Assembly (NCBI GenBank): GCA_003139975.1
Contig: PLHN01000389.1
Coordinates: 1 to 7,555, forward strand
DNA length: 7,555 bases
Origin: Acidobacteriaceae bacterium
Lineage (GTDB): Bacteria > Acidobacteriota > Terriglobia > Terriglobales > Acidobacteriaceae
Direction of reading: 5' to 3'
The stretch's first letter is position 1. Each line of letters begins with the position of its first letter. The notes beneath the pieces are model-generated. The model saw only the letters and a list, made by a program, of their open reading frames with translations, did no database searches and was not told the origin of the DNA. Made by a program: the position numbers and the translations under genes. Of this stretch, positions 1 through 5,771 are shown piece after piece.

Positions 1-845
1 TGCGTGTTCATCACGATCGGGCCATACCAGGCGACGGGTTCTTCGAGCGGCTTCCCGGAAACCAGCAGAAAGCGGATTCCGTCGTTTCCGGCCTGCACGG
101 TGACTTCATCACCGCGGTCGAAAAGGATGAGCGAGCGGTTATCGGCCTCAACGGGAGGGTTGGTATCGAGCCACTTGACGGCCTCGGTCGGAACCGCGAG
201 AGGGCCGGACGCGTTGCAGAACTTTCCGTTGCCGGCAAACACGTAGGCGAAGGCGTGGCGGGTGGTTTCGACGGGAAGCGTCTTTCTCTTCCCGGGAGAA
301 ACCGAGACATCGAGATAAATTGGATCTGCGGCGACGCCATCGACCGGACCGCCTTTCCCCCAGAATTTTCCGCAAACGACCTTCACGTGCGTGCCATCGT
401 CATCGATAATCTCGGGAATGTCAGGCGACTTCACTTCCTGATAGCGCGGAGATGTCATTTTGAGCGACGACGGAAGATTGCCCCACAACTGAAATCCGTG
501 CATCCGCCCGGCATGGTCGCCCTTCGGCATTTCCTGGTGAATGATGCCGCTGCCTGCGGTCATCCATTGCACATCACCGGCGCCGATCACACCGTTGTTG
601 CCCATGCTGTCGCCGTGCTCGACGGTTCCGGCGAGCACATACGTGATGGTCTCGATGCCGCGGTGCGGATGCCACGGAAACCCTGCCAGATAATCTTCGG
701 GCACGTCATTGCGGAAATCGTCGAGCAGCAAGAACGGGTCGAAGTCCTTGGTGTTGCCAAAACCGAAGGCGCGGCTGAGGTGAACACCCGCACCTTCGAG
801 AGTTGGTTTGGATTTGATTACACGCTTAACAGGCCGGATCGACAT
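1..845 (-). CDS. Pirin family protein (3' end outside window)
   Basis: This is a bicupin pirin, a family of metal-binding proteins. Some members act as quercetin 2,3-dioxygenases and others bind transcription or metabolic partners, so the exact role here is unknown. The 281 residues seen are open to the window edge. The N-terminal cupin is complete: PWHPHRGIETITYVL at residues 57-71 carries His59 and His61, and IIHQEMP at 101-107 carries His103 and Glu105. These match the four metal ligands of human pirin (His56, His58, His101, Glu103). The second cupin follows from about residue 150 and looks nearly complete; usual family length is about 290-310. The start ATG (845-843) has an AGGAG a few bases upstream and directly precedes the conserved Arg-Pro-Val-Lys opening. 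It lies 65 bases downstream of the zinc finger gene on the same strand, probably in one transcript. No broken motif is seen. Confidence 0.93.
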   Translation of the reverse strand, partial: MSIRPVKRVIKSKPTLEGAGVHLSRAFGFGNTKDFDPFLLLDDFRNDVPEDYLAGFPWHPHRGIETITYVLAGTVEHGDSMGNNGVIGAGDVQWMTAGSGIIHQEMPKGDHAGRMHGFQLWGNLPSSLKMTSPRYQEVKSPDIPEIIDDDGTHVKVVCGKFWGKGGPVDGVAADPIYLDVSVSPGKRKTLPVETTRHAFAYVFAGNGKFCNASGPLAVPTEAVKWLDTNPPVEADNRSLILFDRGDEVTVQAGNDGIRFLLVSGKPLEEPVAWYGPIVMNT

Positions 846-910
846 CGGGAACTCCTGTCACAAGAATTTAAAGAGGAAGCGAGCCAATCTGAGCGCAACC
901 GAGCGGACCG

Positions 911-1204
911 TTAGCTGGCGGCCTCGATCAACCTATGCCCGTCCAACTCTCCTGGAGAAAAATTGTCCACGTAGCACCAGACCCATGCTTCTCCCGGCTC
1001 AATCGAACGCATGAGCGGATGCTTCGTGTGGCGGAAATGCTTGGTCGCATGCTTGTTCTTGGACGAATCGCAGCAACCAACGTTGCCGCACTCGAGGCAC
1101 AGCCGCAAATGAACCCAGGTGTCGCCCGTTTTGACGCACTCCTCGCAAACGTGCGTGTTCGTGTTCGTGATCCTGATCTGATTGAGATGTGCACATTGCG
1201 CCAT
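911..1204 (-). CDS. Stand-alone UBP-type zinc finger protein (zf-UBP)
   Basis: The 97-residue protein is almost entirely one zf-UBP domain, the fold that in eukaryotic deubiquitinases and HDAC6 grips the free C-terminus of ubiquitin. The likely zinc ligands are all visible: Cys4, His6, Cys20, Cys23, Cys36, Cys39, Cys44, His52, His56 and His62, with the typical TGDTWVHLRLCLECGNVGCCD core (residues 26-46). The aromatic stretch EAWVWCYVD (72-80) corresponds to the closing part of the domain. Small bacterial proteins of this type are common but their function is not established; with no ubiquitin system in view, ubiquitin binding should not be assumed. The start is supported by AAGGAG six bases before ATG. 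It sits 17 bases after the reductase remnant and upstream of the pirin gene, an order that suggests a redox-related operon. Identity of the fold is secure, function is not. Confidence 0.93.
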   Translation of the reverse strand: MAQCAHLNQIRITNTNTHVCEECVKTGDTWVHLRLCLECGNVGCCDSSKNKHATKHFRHTKHPLMRSIEPGEAWVWCYVDNFSPGELDGHRLIEAAS

Positions 1205-1221
1205 AGTTTGCTCCTTAGTTT

Positions 1222-1526
1222 CTATGCAACTTCATCGGCGCGCCTGGTGGATGCCGCGCGAAGAGAAGCTTCCATTTCAGCCTCTACCTGCAGGCTCTGA
1301 AGATCGCGCGAAATCGTGGCCACCGACAGGGTGCGGCCGCCGAGTTTGTAACTGACGGCACCGTCTTGCGCTTCCAGGCTTCCATCGATTTCGACGGCGT
1401 CCCATTGTTCCGCGTGCCCAACACTTTTGATGGAGACGCCGTACTGCTGGGTCCAAAAAAATGGCACGGACTCGAATCGCTCCCGCCGCCGCCGGCCGTG
1501 AGATCTTGTGTCGTATGGTCTTCCAT
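1222..1526 (-). pseudogene. Remnant of AIF-like FAD-dependent reductase (5' tip plus C-terminal domain)
   Basis: The 81 residues decoded from 1467 down to the TAG at 1222 read VPFFWTQQYGVSIKSVGHAE and then an IDG...LGGRTLSVATI..DLQSL pattern. This is the C-terminal reductase domain that closes AIF/ferredoxin-reductase-like FAD oxidoreductases of about 400-500 residues. The homology extends in the same frame a little upstream (RRRRERFES), to about 1500, where no usable start exists. At 1526 there is instead a well-placed GGAGG and ATG opening MEDHTTQDLTAGG in another frame, reminiscent of the N-terminus of Rieske-containing members. The two segments meet in a GGC-repeat tract near 1483-1496. 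I read this as a gene whose middle, with the FAD and NAD sites, was deleted without restoring frame. A single-base indel or sequencing error would instead give a short protein of about 100 residues, still without cofactor domains. The adjoining zinc finger gene fits the usual neighbourhood of such reductases. Confidence 0.75.
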
Positions 1527-1642
1527 ATGAACTACCTCCACGCTGAATAGACGGTGATACGTTTGGGAACGATGCAGGTCTTTCCGGTTTCGTCCTCCCG
1601 GGTCTGGGTCCCGAGCTGGGAGAGCAGGGTTACACTCAAGGC

Positions 1643-1867
1643 ATGGTCGAGATGGGGCGGATGCTGCTGGTGCTGGGAGTAGCCCTGGTCATGATCGGCG
1701 GCATCATCATGCTGCTGGGACGGACTGGCTTGCCCCTCGGCCGCCTGCCCGGAGACATCCTCTATCGCGGGAGGAACACGACCTTTTATTTTCCGCTGGC
1801 TAGTTCCATTCTGATCAGCGTTGTGCTCTCGATTGTTCTCTTTCTAATAGGGCGGCTGAGGCGGTAA
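1643..1867 (+). CDS. DUF2905 small membrane protein
   Basis: A 74-residue protein with two predicted membrane helices, about residues 7-25 and 50-69, joined by a short loop carrying the family signature GRLPGDILYRGRNTTFYFPL (33-52). This pattern and length match DUF2905 (PF11146), a widespread bacterial inner-membrane family of unknown function. The end is basic (GRLRR), consistent with a cytoplasmic C-terminus. Two in-frame ATGs are possible: 1643, and 1652 three codons later. The only Shine-Dalgarno-like bases (AAGG, 1638-1641) are one base from the first and ten from the second, so 1652 may be the true start. A TACACT at 1631-1636 would alternatively allow a leaderless message from 1643, but no good -35 is seen. 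It is divergent from the reductase remnant and followed by the hairpin cluster, so probably monocistronic. Confidence 0.87.
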   Translation: MVEMGRMLLVLGVALVMIGGIIMLLGRTGLPLGRLPGDILYRGRNTTFYFPLASSILISVVLSIVLFLIGRLRR

Positions 1868-1888
1868 GAGGGGCGGCGAGAAACCTCA

Positions 1889-1985
1889 GCCCCTGAAGGG
1901 GCGGCCGGCGGTTTGCGGGCTCGGCATCGCTGAAGCGATGCCCTGATCCGAAGCCCATGCGCCAAACGTTCCGCTCTGCGGATCA
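1889..1985. repeat. Cluster of small hairpins, REP-like palindromic element
   Basis: Three inverted repeats lie in 97 bases of non-coding DNA. GCCCC-TGAA-GGGGC (1889-1902) and GGCATCGC-TGAA-GCGATGCC (1923-1942) are perfect stems with the same TGAA loop. Right after them TGATCCG (1944-1950) pairs perfectly with CGGATCA (1979-1985). No T-run follows, so a plain intrinsic terminator is unlikely, though the stems could still protect or end the DUF2905 message. The look is that of dispersed palindromic repeats in bacterial intergenic spaces; copy number cannot be judged from one window. Confidence 0.6.
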
Positions 1986-2005
1986 AGCGGATTCGAGCCT
2001 GCAGA

Positions 2006-2035
2006 CAACTATTTGGTTGACATTCGTCAACTATT
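2006..2035. promoter_or_regulatory. Candidate HigA operator
   Basis: GTTGAC-ATTC-GTCAAC (2016-2031) is a perfect 6+6 inverted repeat that contains the -35 box of the higB promoter. It is bracketed by a direct repeat, CAACTATT, at 2006-2013 and 2028-2035, spaced 22 bases start to start, about two helical turns. Antitoxins of the HigA family bind palindromes in their own promoters as dimers, so autorepression here is a reasonable inference, not shown. Confidence 0.55.
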
Positions 2036-2046
2036 CGATTTACACT
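2017..2046 (+). promoter_or_regulatory. Sigma-70-type promoter of higBA (leaderless)
   Basis: A consensus -35 TTGACA (2017-2022) is followed after 18 bases by TACACT (2041-2046). The expected start of transcription, about seven bases later, falls on or next to the higB ATG at 2053. No Shine-Dalgarno sequence lies before that ATG, which agrees with a leaderless transcript. This is the best promoter in the window. Confidence 0.68.
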
Positions 2047-2052
2047 ACAACA

Positions 2053-2328
2053 ATGATCGGCAACTTCCGGCACAAAGGGTTGGAAGAAACGTGCCTTACC
2101 GGCAAGACTCGCCGGATCGGTGCCGATCATGTCAGGAAATGCGTGCGCATCCTGCAACTGCTGGAAGTGGCGGCGCGGCCAGAGGATTTGAACATCGCGG
2201 GCTTTCGCTTCCACGCGCTTCAAGGAAATCCGAAACGCTGGTCGGTGCGGGTGAGCGGGAATTACCGGATCACCTTTGGCTGGTCGGGCGACAACGCATT
2301 GGACGTCGATTTTGAAGACTACCATTAG
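2053..2328 (+). CDS. higB: HigB-type toxin, RelE superfamily mRNA interferase
   Basis: A 91-residue toxin expected to cleave mRNA on the ribosome and to be neutralised by the HigA protein encoded next to it. It opens with the family's MI-x-x-FRHKGLE, has FRFHALQG (51-58) and VSGNYRITF (67-75), and ends in the typical DVDFEDYH. His54, Asp89, Tyr90 and His91 line up with the active-site residues described for Proteus vulgaris HigB (His54, Asp90, Tyr91, His92), so the toxin looks intact. The reading frame is open upstream to an ATG at 1957, but I choose 2053 because the promoter lies between the two, family proteins begin here, and the extra residues match nothing. It has no ribosome binding site. 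The higA start follows eight bases after its stop, the toxin-first order characteristic of this type II family. Confidence 0.93.
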   Translation: MIGNFRHKGLEETCLTGKTRRIGADHVRKCVRILQLLEVAARPEDLNIAGFRFHALQGNPKRWSVRVSGNYRITFGWSGDNALDVDFEDYH

Positions 2329-2336
2329 GGGACGTT

Positions 2337-2660
2337 ATGGAGAGAAACAACGGACTTCCGCCGGTCCATCCGGGCGAGATTATCAGGGAAGACATCTTGC
2401 CGTCGGTTGGGCTGTCGGTGACGGCTGCGGCCAAGGCTTTGGGCGTATCGCGCCAGATGCTTCACGGCATTTTAGCGGGCCGCAAGCCGCTGTCTGCAGT
2501 TATGTGTCTGAAGGTAGCGCGCCTATTTGGCGGCTCGCCGGAAGTGTGGATGCGATTGCAAGCCACCTATGACCTGAAGAAATCCGCGCAAAACAAGAAG
2601 GTCATGGCTCGCGTGGCGCGGATCGTGCCAGTCAAGCTGGCCGGAGAAGTTCGCGCCTGA
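2337..2660 (+). CDS. higA: HigA-type antitoxin, XRE-family HTH protein
   Basis: A 107-residue antitoxin that should bind HigB and repress the shared promoter. It starts with the hallmark PPVHPGEIIREDIL (8-21), followed by a helix-turn-helix of Cro/C1 type at about 26-48 (LSVTAAAKALGVS, then the recognition helix), and LARLFG-like and PEVWMRLQATYDL segments (60-80) as in HigA/VapI proteins. The last 27 residues are basic and less typical; HigA proteins usually end soon after the YDL segment, so this tail may be a local extension. GGGGA lies five bases before the ATG. Its TGA overlaps the xseA ATG by one base (TGATG), and the GGAGAAG that serves xseA lies within its last codons, so the antitoxin and the nuclease gene should be co-transcribed and translationally coupled. 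Confidence 0.93.
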   Translation: MERNNGLPPVHPGEIIREDILPSVGLSVTAAAKALGVSRQMLHGILAGRKPLSAVMCLKVARLFGGSPEVWMRLQATYDLKKSAQNKKVMARVARIVPVKLAGEVRA

Positions 2661-4054
2661 TGGGTATCTCCGACCAACTCGGCTTCCAGTTTCGGGCGCC
2701 GGAGCGCCACATCTGGTCGGTGCGGGCGCTGGTCGCGGCGGTACGCGGGCTTGTGGAACGCCAGTTTTCCGATTGCTGGGTGGAAGGCGAGATTTCCAAC
2801 CTGCGCTCGCCCGATTCGGGCCACCTGTATTTCACGCTGAAAGAGGAAAGCGCGCAGATTCGCGTGGTGATGTTCCGCTCGGCTGCGCGGTTGCTGCGGT
2901 TTCGCCCGGAGAACGGTCTGCGCGTCACCGTGCGCGGGCGGATCACGGTGTATGAAGAGCGCGGCGAGCTGCAGATTTCGGCAGAGTTCATGGAGCCGCA
3001 AGGCGCGGGCGCGCTGCAACTCGCGTTCGAGCAGCTGAAGGCGCGCTTGCAGGCGGAAGGACTGTTCGAGGCCGCGCGCAAGAAACCCATTCCGTCGCTG
3101 CCGCATCGGATCGGCGTCATCACATCTCCGCAGGGAGCGGCGCTGCAGGACATCCTCAACATCCTGGCGCGGAGGCACCACTCGGCGAATGTGCTCATTT
3201 ATCCCGCGCAAGTGCAGGGGGACGCTGCGGCGGGTGAGGTGATGGCGGGCTTGCGGTATTTTGACGACCGCGCGCGGAAGGCAGACGGAGTCGAGGTCGT
3301 TATTATTGCGCGCGGCGGGGGATCCGCCGAGGACCTGGCGGCATTCAATCACGAAGGCCTGGCGCGTGCAGTCGCGGCGTCGAACATTCCTGTGATTTCG
3401 GCCATCGGCCACGAGACCGATTTCACGATCGTGGATTTTGTCGCCGATCTACGAGCGCCCACGCCTTCCGCGGCGGCGGAGCTGGTGATCCGGTCGCGGC
3501 AGGAGATCGAAGCGCAGGCGGAAGAGATGCACCGGCGTCTGGAACGCGCCGTTCGCTATCGGCTGCTGATGGCACGGCAGGAATTGACCGAACTGGCCCA
3601 GCATGGCGCGTTCCGCAGCATGATGGACGGAATCCATCGCGGCCAGCAAAAGCTGGATGAGCGGCGCTTCCGGCTGGAAAAGGCGGAGCGGCAACTGCTG
3701 GAGCAATGCAGGCGGAGGCTGGAACGCGCATCGGCTACCGTTCGGCACTACGACGCGCGCCGACGGTTGACCGGAATACGGCAGCAACTGGAGTCGCAGG
3801 TAGCAAACCTGGCCGCAGCCATGCGGGCGCGCCTGCTGGCGGGCGGCGCGGCGCTTGACCGGCGAAGCGCCAGCCTGGAAGCGCTTTCGCCGATGGCCAT
3901 TCTGAATCGCGGGTACGCGCTGGTGTTCGACGCCAAGGGGCAACTGGTAAAGGACGCGGAGCGACTGGCGGTGGGGGACGAGTTGTCGGCGCGGCTGGCG
4001 CACGGAAAAGTTCGGGCGCGGGTGACGGGCCGCGAACCGGGCGAATCGCAATAA
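2660..4054 (+). CDS. xseA: Exodeoxyribonuclease VII large subunit
   Basis: The 464-residue protein is the catalytic subunit of exonuclease VII, which degrades single-stranded DNA from both ends in mismatch repair and damage processing, in the cytoplasm with several XseB small subunits. An OB-fold nucleic-acid-binding domain spans about residues 14-112 (VEGEISNL, SGHLYFTLK). The catalytic domain follows with GVITSPQGAALQDI (152-165, Asp164), ARGGGSAEDLAAFN (217-230, Arg218) and AIGHETDFTIVDFVADLRAPTPSAAAE (from 248, His251 and Asp254), matching the residues known to be essential in E. coli. Residues about 275-405 are a long charged coiled coil, and the end carries the usual NRGYALV strand (416-422). 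Length equals the family's (E. coli 456). The ATG overlaps the higA stop, with GGAGAAG about ten bases upstream. No xseB is in the window. Confidence 0.97.
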   Translation: MGISDQLGFQFRAPERHIWSVRALVAAVRGLVERQFSDCWVEGEISNLRSPDSGHLYFTLKEESAQIRVVMFRSAARLLRFRPENGLRVTVRGRITVYEERGELQISAEFMEPQGAGALQLAFEQLKARLQAEGLFEAARKKPIPSLPHRIGVITSPQGAALQDILNILARRHHSANVLIYPAQVQGDAAAGEVMAGLRYFDDRARKADGVEVVIIARGGGSAEDLAAFNHEGLARAVAASNIPVISAIGHETDFTIVDFVADLRAPTPSAAAELVIRSRQEIEAQAEEMHRRLERAVRYRLLMARQELTELAQHGAFRSMMDGIHRGQQKLDERRFRLEKAERQLLEQCRRRLERASATVRHYDARRRLTGIRQQLESQVANLAAAMRARLLAGGAALDRRSASLEALSPMAILNRGYALVFDAKGQLVKDAERLAVGDELSARLAHGKVRARVTGREPGESQ

Positions 4055-4135
4055 GGCAGTGGCCATAAAGCGCTGCTGGAATGCGCGTCGGCTGCATTAG
4101 AATGAAATCCAATACAACTGTTACGCGAGGATGAA

Positions 4136-5008
4136 GTGACGTCGACCGGCGCATGGCCGCAAATCACAGTGATATCGGTCGTGGACATCGTGCTGGTCGC
4201 GATCCTGATCTACCAGTTCCTGATGCTGGTGCGGGGAACGCGCGCGGCGCCGATGCTGGTGGGAGTGGCGACGCTGGGCCTGGCGTTCTACCTGGCGCGG
4301 CTCGGCGAACTGCGCACGCTGAACTGGCTGCTCAGCACCCTACTTCCCTATGTTGTTTTCGCGCTGATTGTCCTTTTCGCATCGGAGATCCGGCACGCGC
4401 TGGCGAACCTGGGAAGCCGCATTTCGCTGATGCGGTCGTCAAATTCGGCGGCCGATGTTTATGACGACATCGTGCTGGCGGCGAATCTTTTTTCGCAGAA
4501 TCAAACGGGCGCGCTGATCGTGATTGAGCGGGAGATCGGCCTGCGCACGTACATCGAAAGCGGCGTGGCTATGGATGCGCGGCTTTCCTACGATCTGCTG
4601 GCGACGATTTTCCGGCCGAGCGCGCCTTTGCACGACGGCGCGGTGATTGTGCAGCGGGACCGCATTGCGGCCGCCGCCTGTTTTCTTCCGCTCTCGATGA
4701 ATCCGGTGCTCTCGACGCAACTGGGAACGCGGCATCGCGCGGGCATCGGCATCACCGAGGAAACCGATTCGGTGGCGGTGATTGTCTCGGAAGAAACGGG
4801 CTCGATCAGCGTGGCTATCGGCGGCCACATTGAACGCGATCTGACGGTGGAACGCTTGCGGGTGCGCTTGAGCAGTCTGTTGCGGCGCTACGCTCCGGCG
4901 CCAAGTTTGCCCAGTGCGCTGGACGATTTTGTGGAAGACGAACCGCCCAGTTCGCATTCTTCTGCGCGGCCGCAGGATTCCGGCGCACGTACGGGAAGGG
5001 AAGACTGA
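4136..5008 (+). CDS. cdaA: Diadenylate cyclase, membrane-bound (CdaA/DacA)
   Basis: This enzyme joins two ATP into c-di-AMP, a second messenger controlling potassium and osmolyte transport and cell-wall homeostasis. The 290-residue protein has three N-terminal membrane helices (about 13-31, 38-56, 64-84) and then the cytoplasmic DisA_N/DAC domain (about 105-250). Both catalytic signatures are intact: DGA at 167-169 in PLHDGAVIV, and RHR at 199-201 in LGTRHRAGIGITEETD. The last 35 or so residues are acidic, Ser/Pro-rich and probably disordered. The start is GTG at 4136, five bases after GAGG; the ATG at 4131 is out of frame and reads only ATG AAG TGA. The gene lies 81 bases after xseA and two bases before cdaR. 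A weak TAGAAT (4098-4103) in the gap could be a -10 element, but no clear -35 is seen. Confidence 0.96.
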   Translation: MTSTGAWPQITVISVVDIVLVAILIYQFLMLVRGTRAAPMLVGVATLGLAFYLARLGELRTLNWLLSTLLPYVVFALIVLFASEIRHALANLGSRISLMRSSNSAADVYDDIVLAANLFSQNQTGALIVIEREIGLRTYIESGVAMDARLSYDLLATIFRPSAPLHDGAVIVQRDRIAAAACFLPLSMNPVLSTQLGTRHRAGIGITEETDSVAVIVSEETGSISVAIGGHIERDLTVERLRVRLSSLLRRYAPAPSLPSALDDFVEDEPPSSHSSARPQDSGARTGRED

Positions 5009-5010
5009 CG

Positions 5011-5685
5011 ATGGGGAACTGGATGCGGAGATTGTTCCTCGACCACTTCATTTATAAGGCAATTTCTCTGCTGCTGGCGGTGGGGCTTTGGCTGGCGGTG
5101 GCACGCACTCCTGTGGCGGAAATCGAGATGCGGGTTCCCATTGAGTTTCGCAATCTCCCGGACAATTTGGAGGTTGATTCGGCCAGCTTTACAGAAGCGG
5201 AAGTGCGTTTGCGCGGGCCCGAGCGCGTGCTTCATGGAATGTCTGTGGCGGACGTACGGGCGGAAGTCGATCTCAGCAACATGCAAGCGGGCGAGAGGAC
5301 GTTCGACCTCACGGCGCGGCACGTGCGTGTGCCCGACGACGTTCAGGTGGTGCAGATCATTCCCGGGCAGTTTCACCTTTCGTTTGACAACCGCGATCAA
5401 CGGACAGTTGAGGTTCACCCGCGGGTAACAGGAACTTTTGCCAGCGGAATGCGCGTGGCGCAGGTGATTGCCGATCCGCCGAACATCACGGTGACGGGAC
5501 CGCGGCATCGCCTGGAAAAACTGGAGGCGGCCACCACTGATCCGGTCGACGCCAGCGGTACTATGGGCCGCGCTTCTTTTACCACCCAAGCTTATGTGGC
5601 GGATCCTCTGATTCAGGTCGTGAAACCGCGGCCGATTCGCGTCACGGTTATTATGGAAGGCGCCGGCGGCGAGAAGAATAAGTAA
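5011..5685 (+). CDS. cdaR: YbbR-domain protein, CdaA regulator (CdaR-like)
   Basis: The 224-residue protein has one membrane anchor at about residues 13-32 (FIYKAISLLLAVGLWLAVAR) and two extracytoplasmic YbbR-like beta domains, about 35-127 and 130-215. Each shows the typical pattern of a VEVHPRVTG- or EMRVPIEFR-type strand followed by VRLRGPERVL or ITVTGPRHRLEKL. In Firmicutes CdaR binds CdaA through the membrane and tunes c-di-AMP production; the same role here is inferred from the conserved gene order. Firmicute homologues usually carry three or four YbbR repeats, so this one is short. GGGAAGGGAAG lies just before the start, inside the last cdaA codons, and the two genes are only two bases apart, indicating tight coupling. 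The C-terminus is a short charged tail (GGEKNK). Confidence 0.92.
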   Translation: MGNWMRRLFLDHFIYKAISLLLAVGLWLAVARTPVAEIEMRVPIEFRNLPDNLEVDSASFTEAEVRLRGPERVLHGMSVADVRAEVDLSNMQAGERTFDLTARHVRVPDDVQVVQIIPGQFHLSFDNRDQRTVEVHPRVTGTFASGMRVAQVIADPPNITVTGPRHRLEKLEAATTDPVDASGTMGRASFTTQAYVADPLIQVVKPRPIRVTVIMEGAGGEKNK

Positions 5686-5696
5686 CAGATATGCTC

Positions 5697-5750
5697 TTGC
5701 AGGAAGCGCTGCCGAGCCCAGAACAAAGAGTTGCAAGCTAGTTCCTGCAA
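5697..5750 (+). repeat. Inverted repeat in the cdaR-glmM spacer
   Basis: TTGCAGGAA (5697-5705) and TTCCTGCAA (5742-5750) form a perfect nine-base stem around a 36-base loop. The loop contains TGCAAG (5732-5737) and AAGAG (5726-5730), which could instead pair with CTTGCA (5696-5701) and CTCTT (5694-5698), so two mutually exclusive folds are possible. The only Shine-Dalgarno-like bases before glmM (AAGGA, 5751-5755) touch the 3' arm. A role in glmM expression is inference only. Confidence 0.5.
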
Positions 5751-5771
5751 AAGGATCCGTCTCCTGATCTC

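Noticed and set aside
255..914. Plus-strand open frame of 219 codons
   Set aside because: It is the complement of the pirin gene, whose motifs are unmistakable on the minus strand.
1284..1541. Minus-strand frame starting near the GGAGG as a complete 80-95 residue protein
   Set aside because: Only the first dozen codons look meaningful; the rest is the out-of-frame reading of the reductase C-terminal domain.
1881..1990. Tandem hairpins as a CRISPR array
   Set aside because: The stems differ in sequence, and there are no equal direct repeats with spacers.
1957..2052. Upstream extension of the HigB frame to an ATG at 1957
   Set aside because: The strong promoter lies inside this stretch and HigB proteins begin at the MIxxFRHKGL found at 2053; the added residues match no family.
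1786..2325. Long antisense open frame opposite DUF2905 and higB
   Set aside because: Arg/Pro/His-rich composition typical of a GC-rich shadow frame, and it covers the hairpin cluster, promoter and higB.
4131..4139. ATG AAG TGA mini-frame overlapping the cdaA GTG
   Set aside because: Two codons following a ribosome binding site can arise by chance; the GTG frame is fixed by the downstream cyclase domain.
5686..5771. Known c-di-AMP (ydaO) riboswitch or glmS ribozyme in the glmM leader
   Set aside because: The spacer is too short and lacks the conserved cores of either RNA; only a simple inverted repeat is visible.
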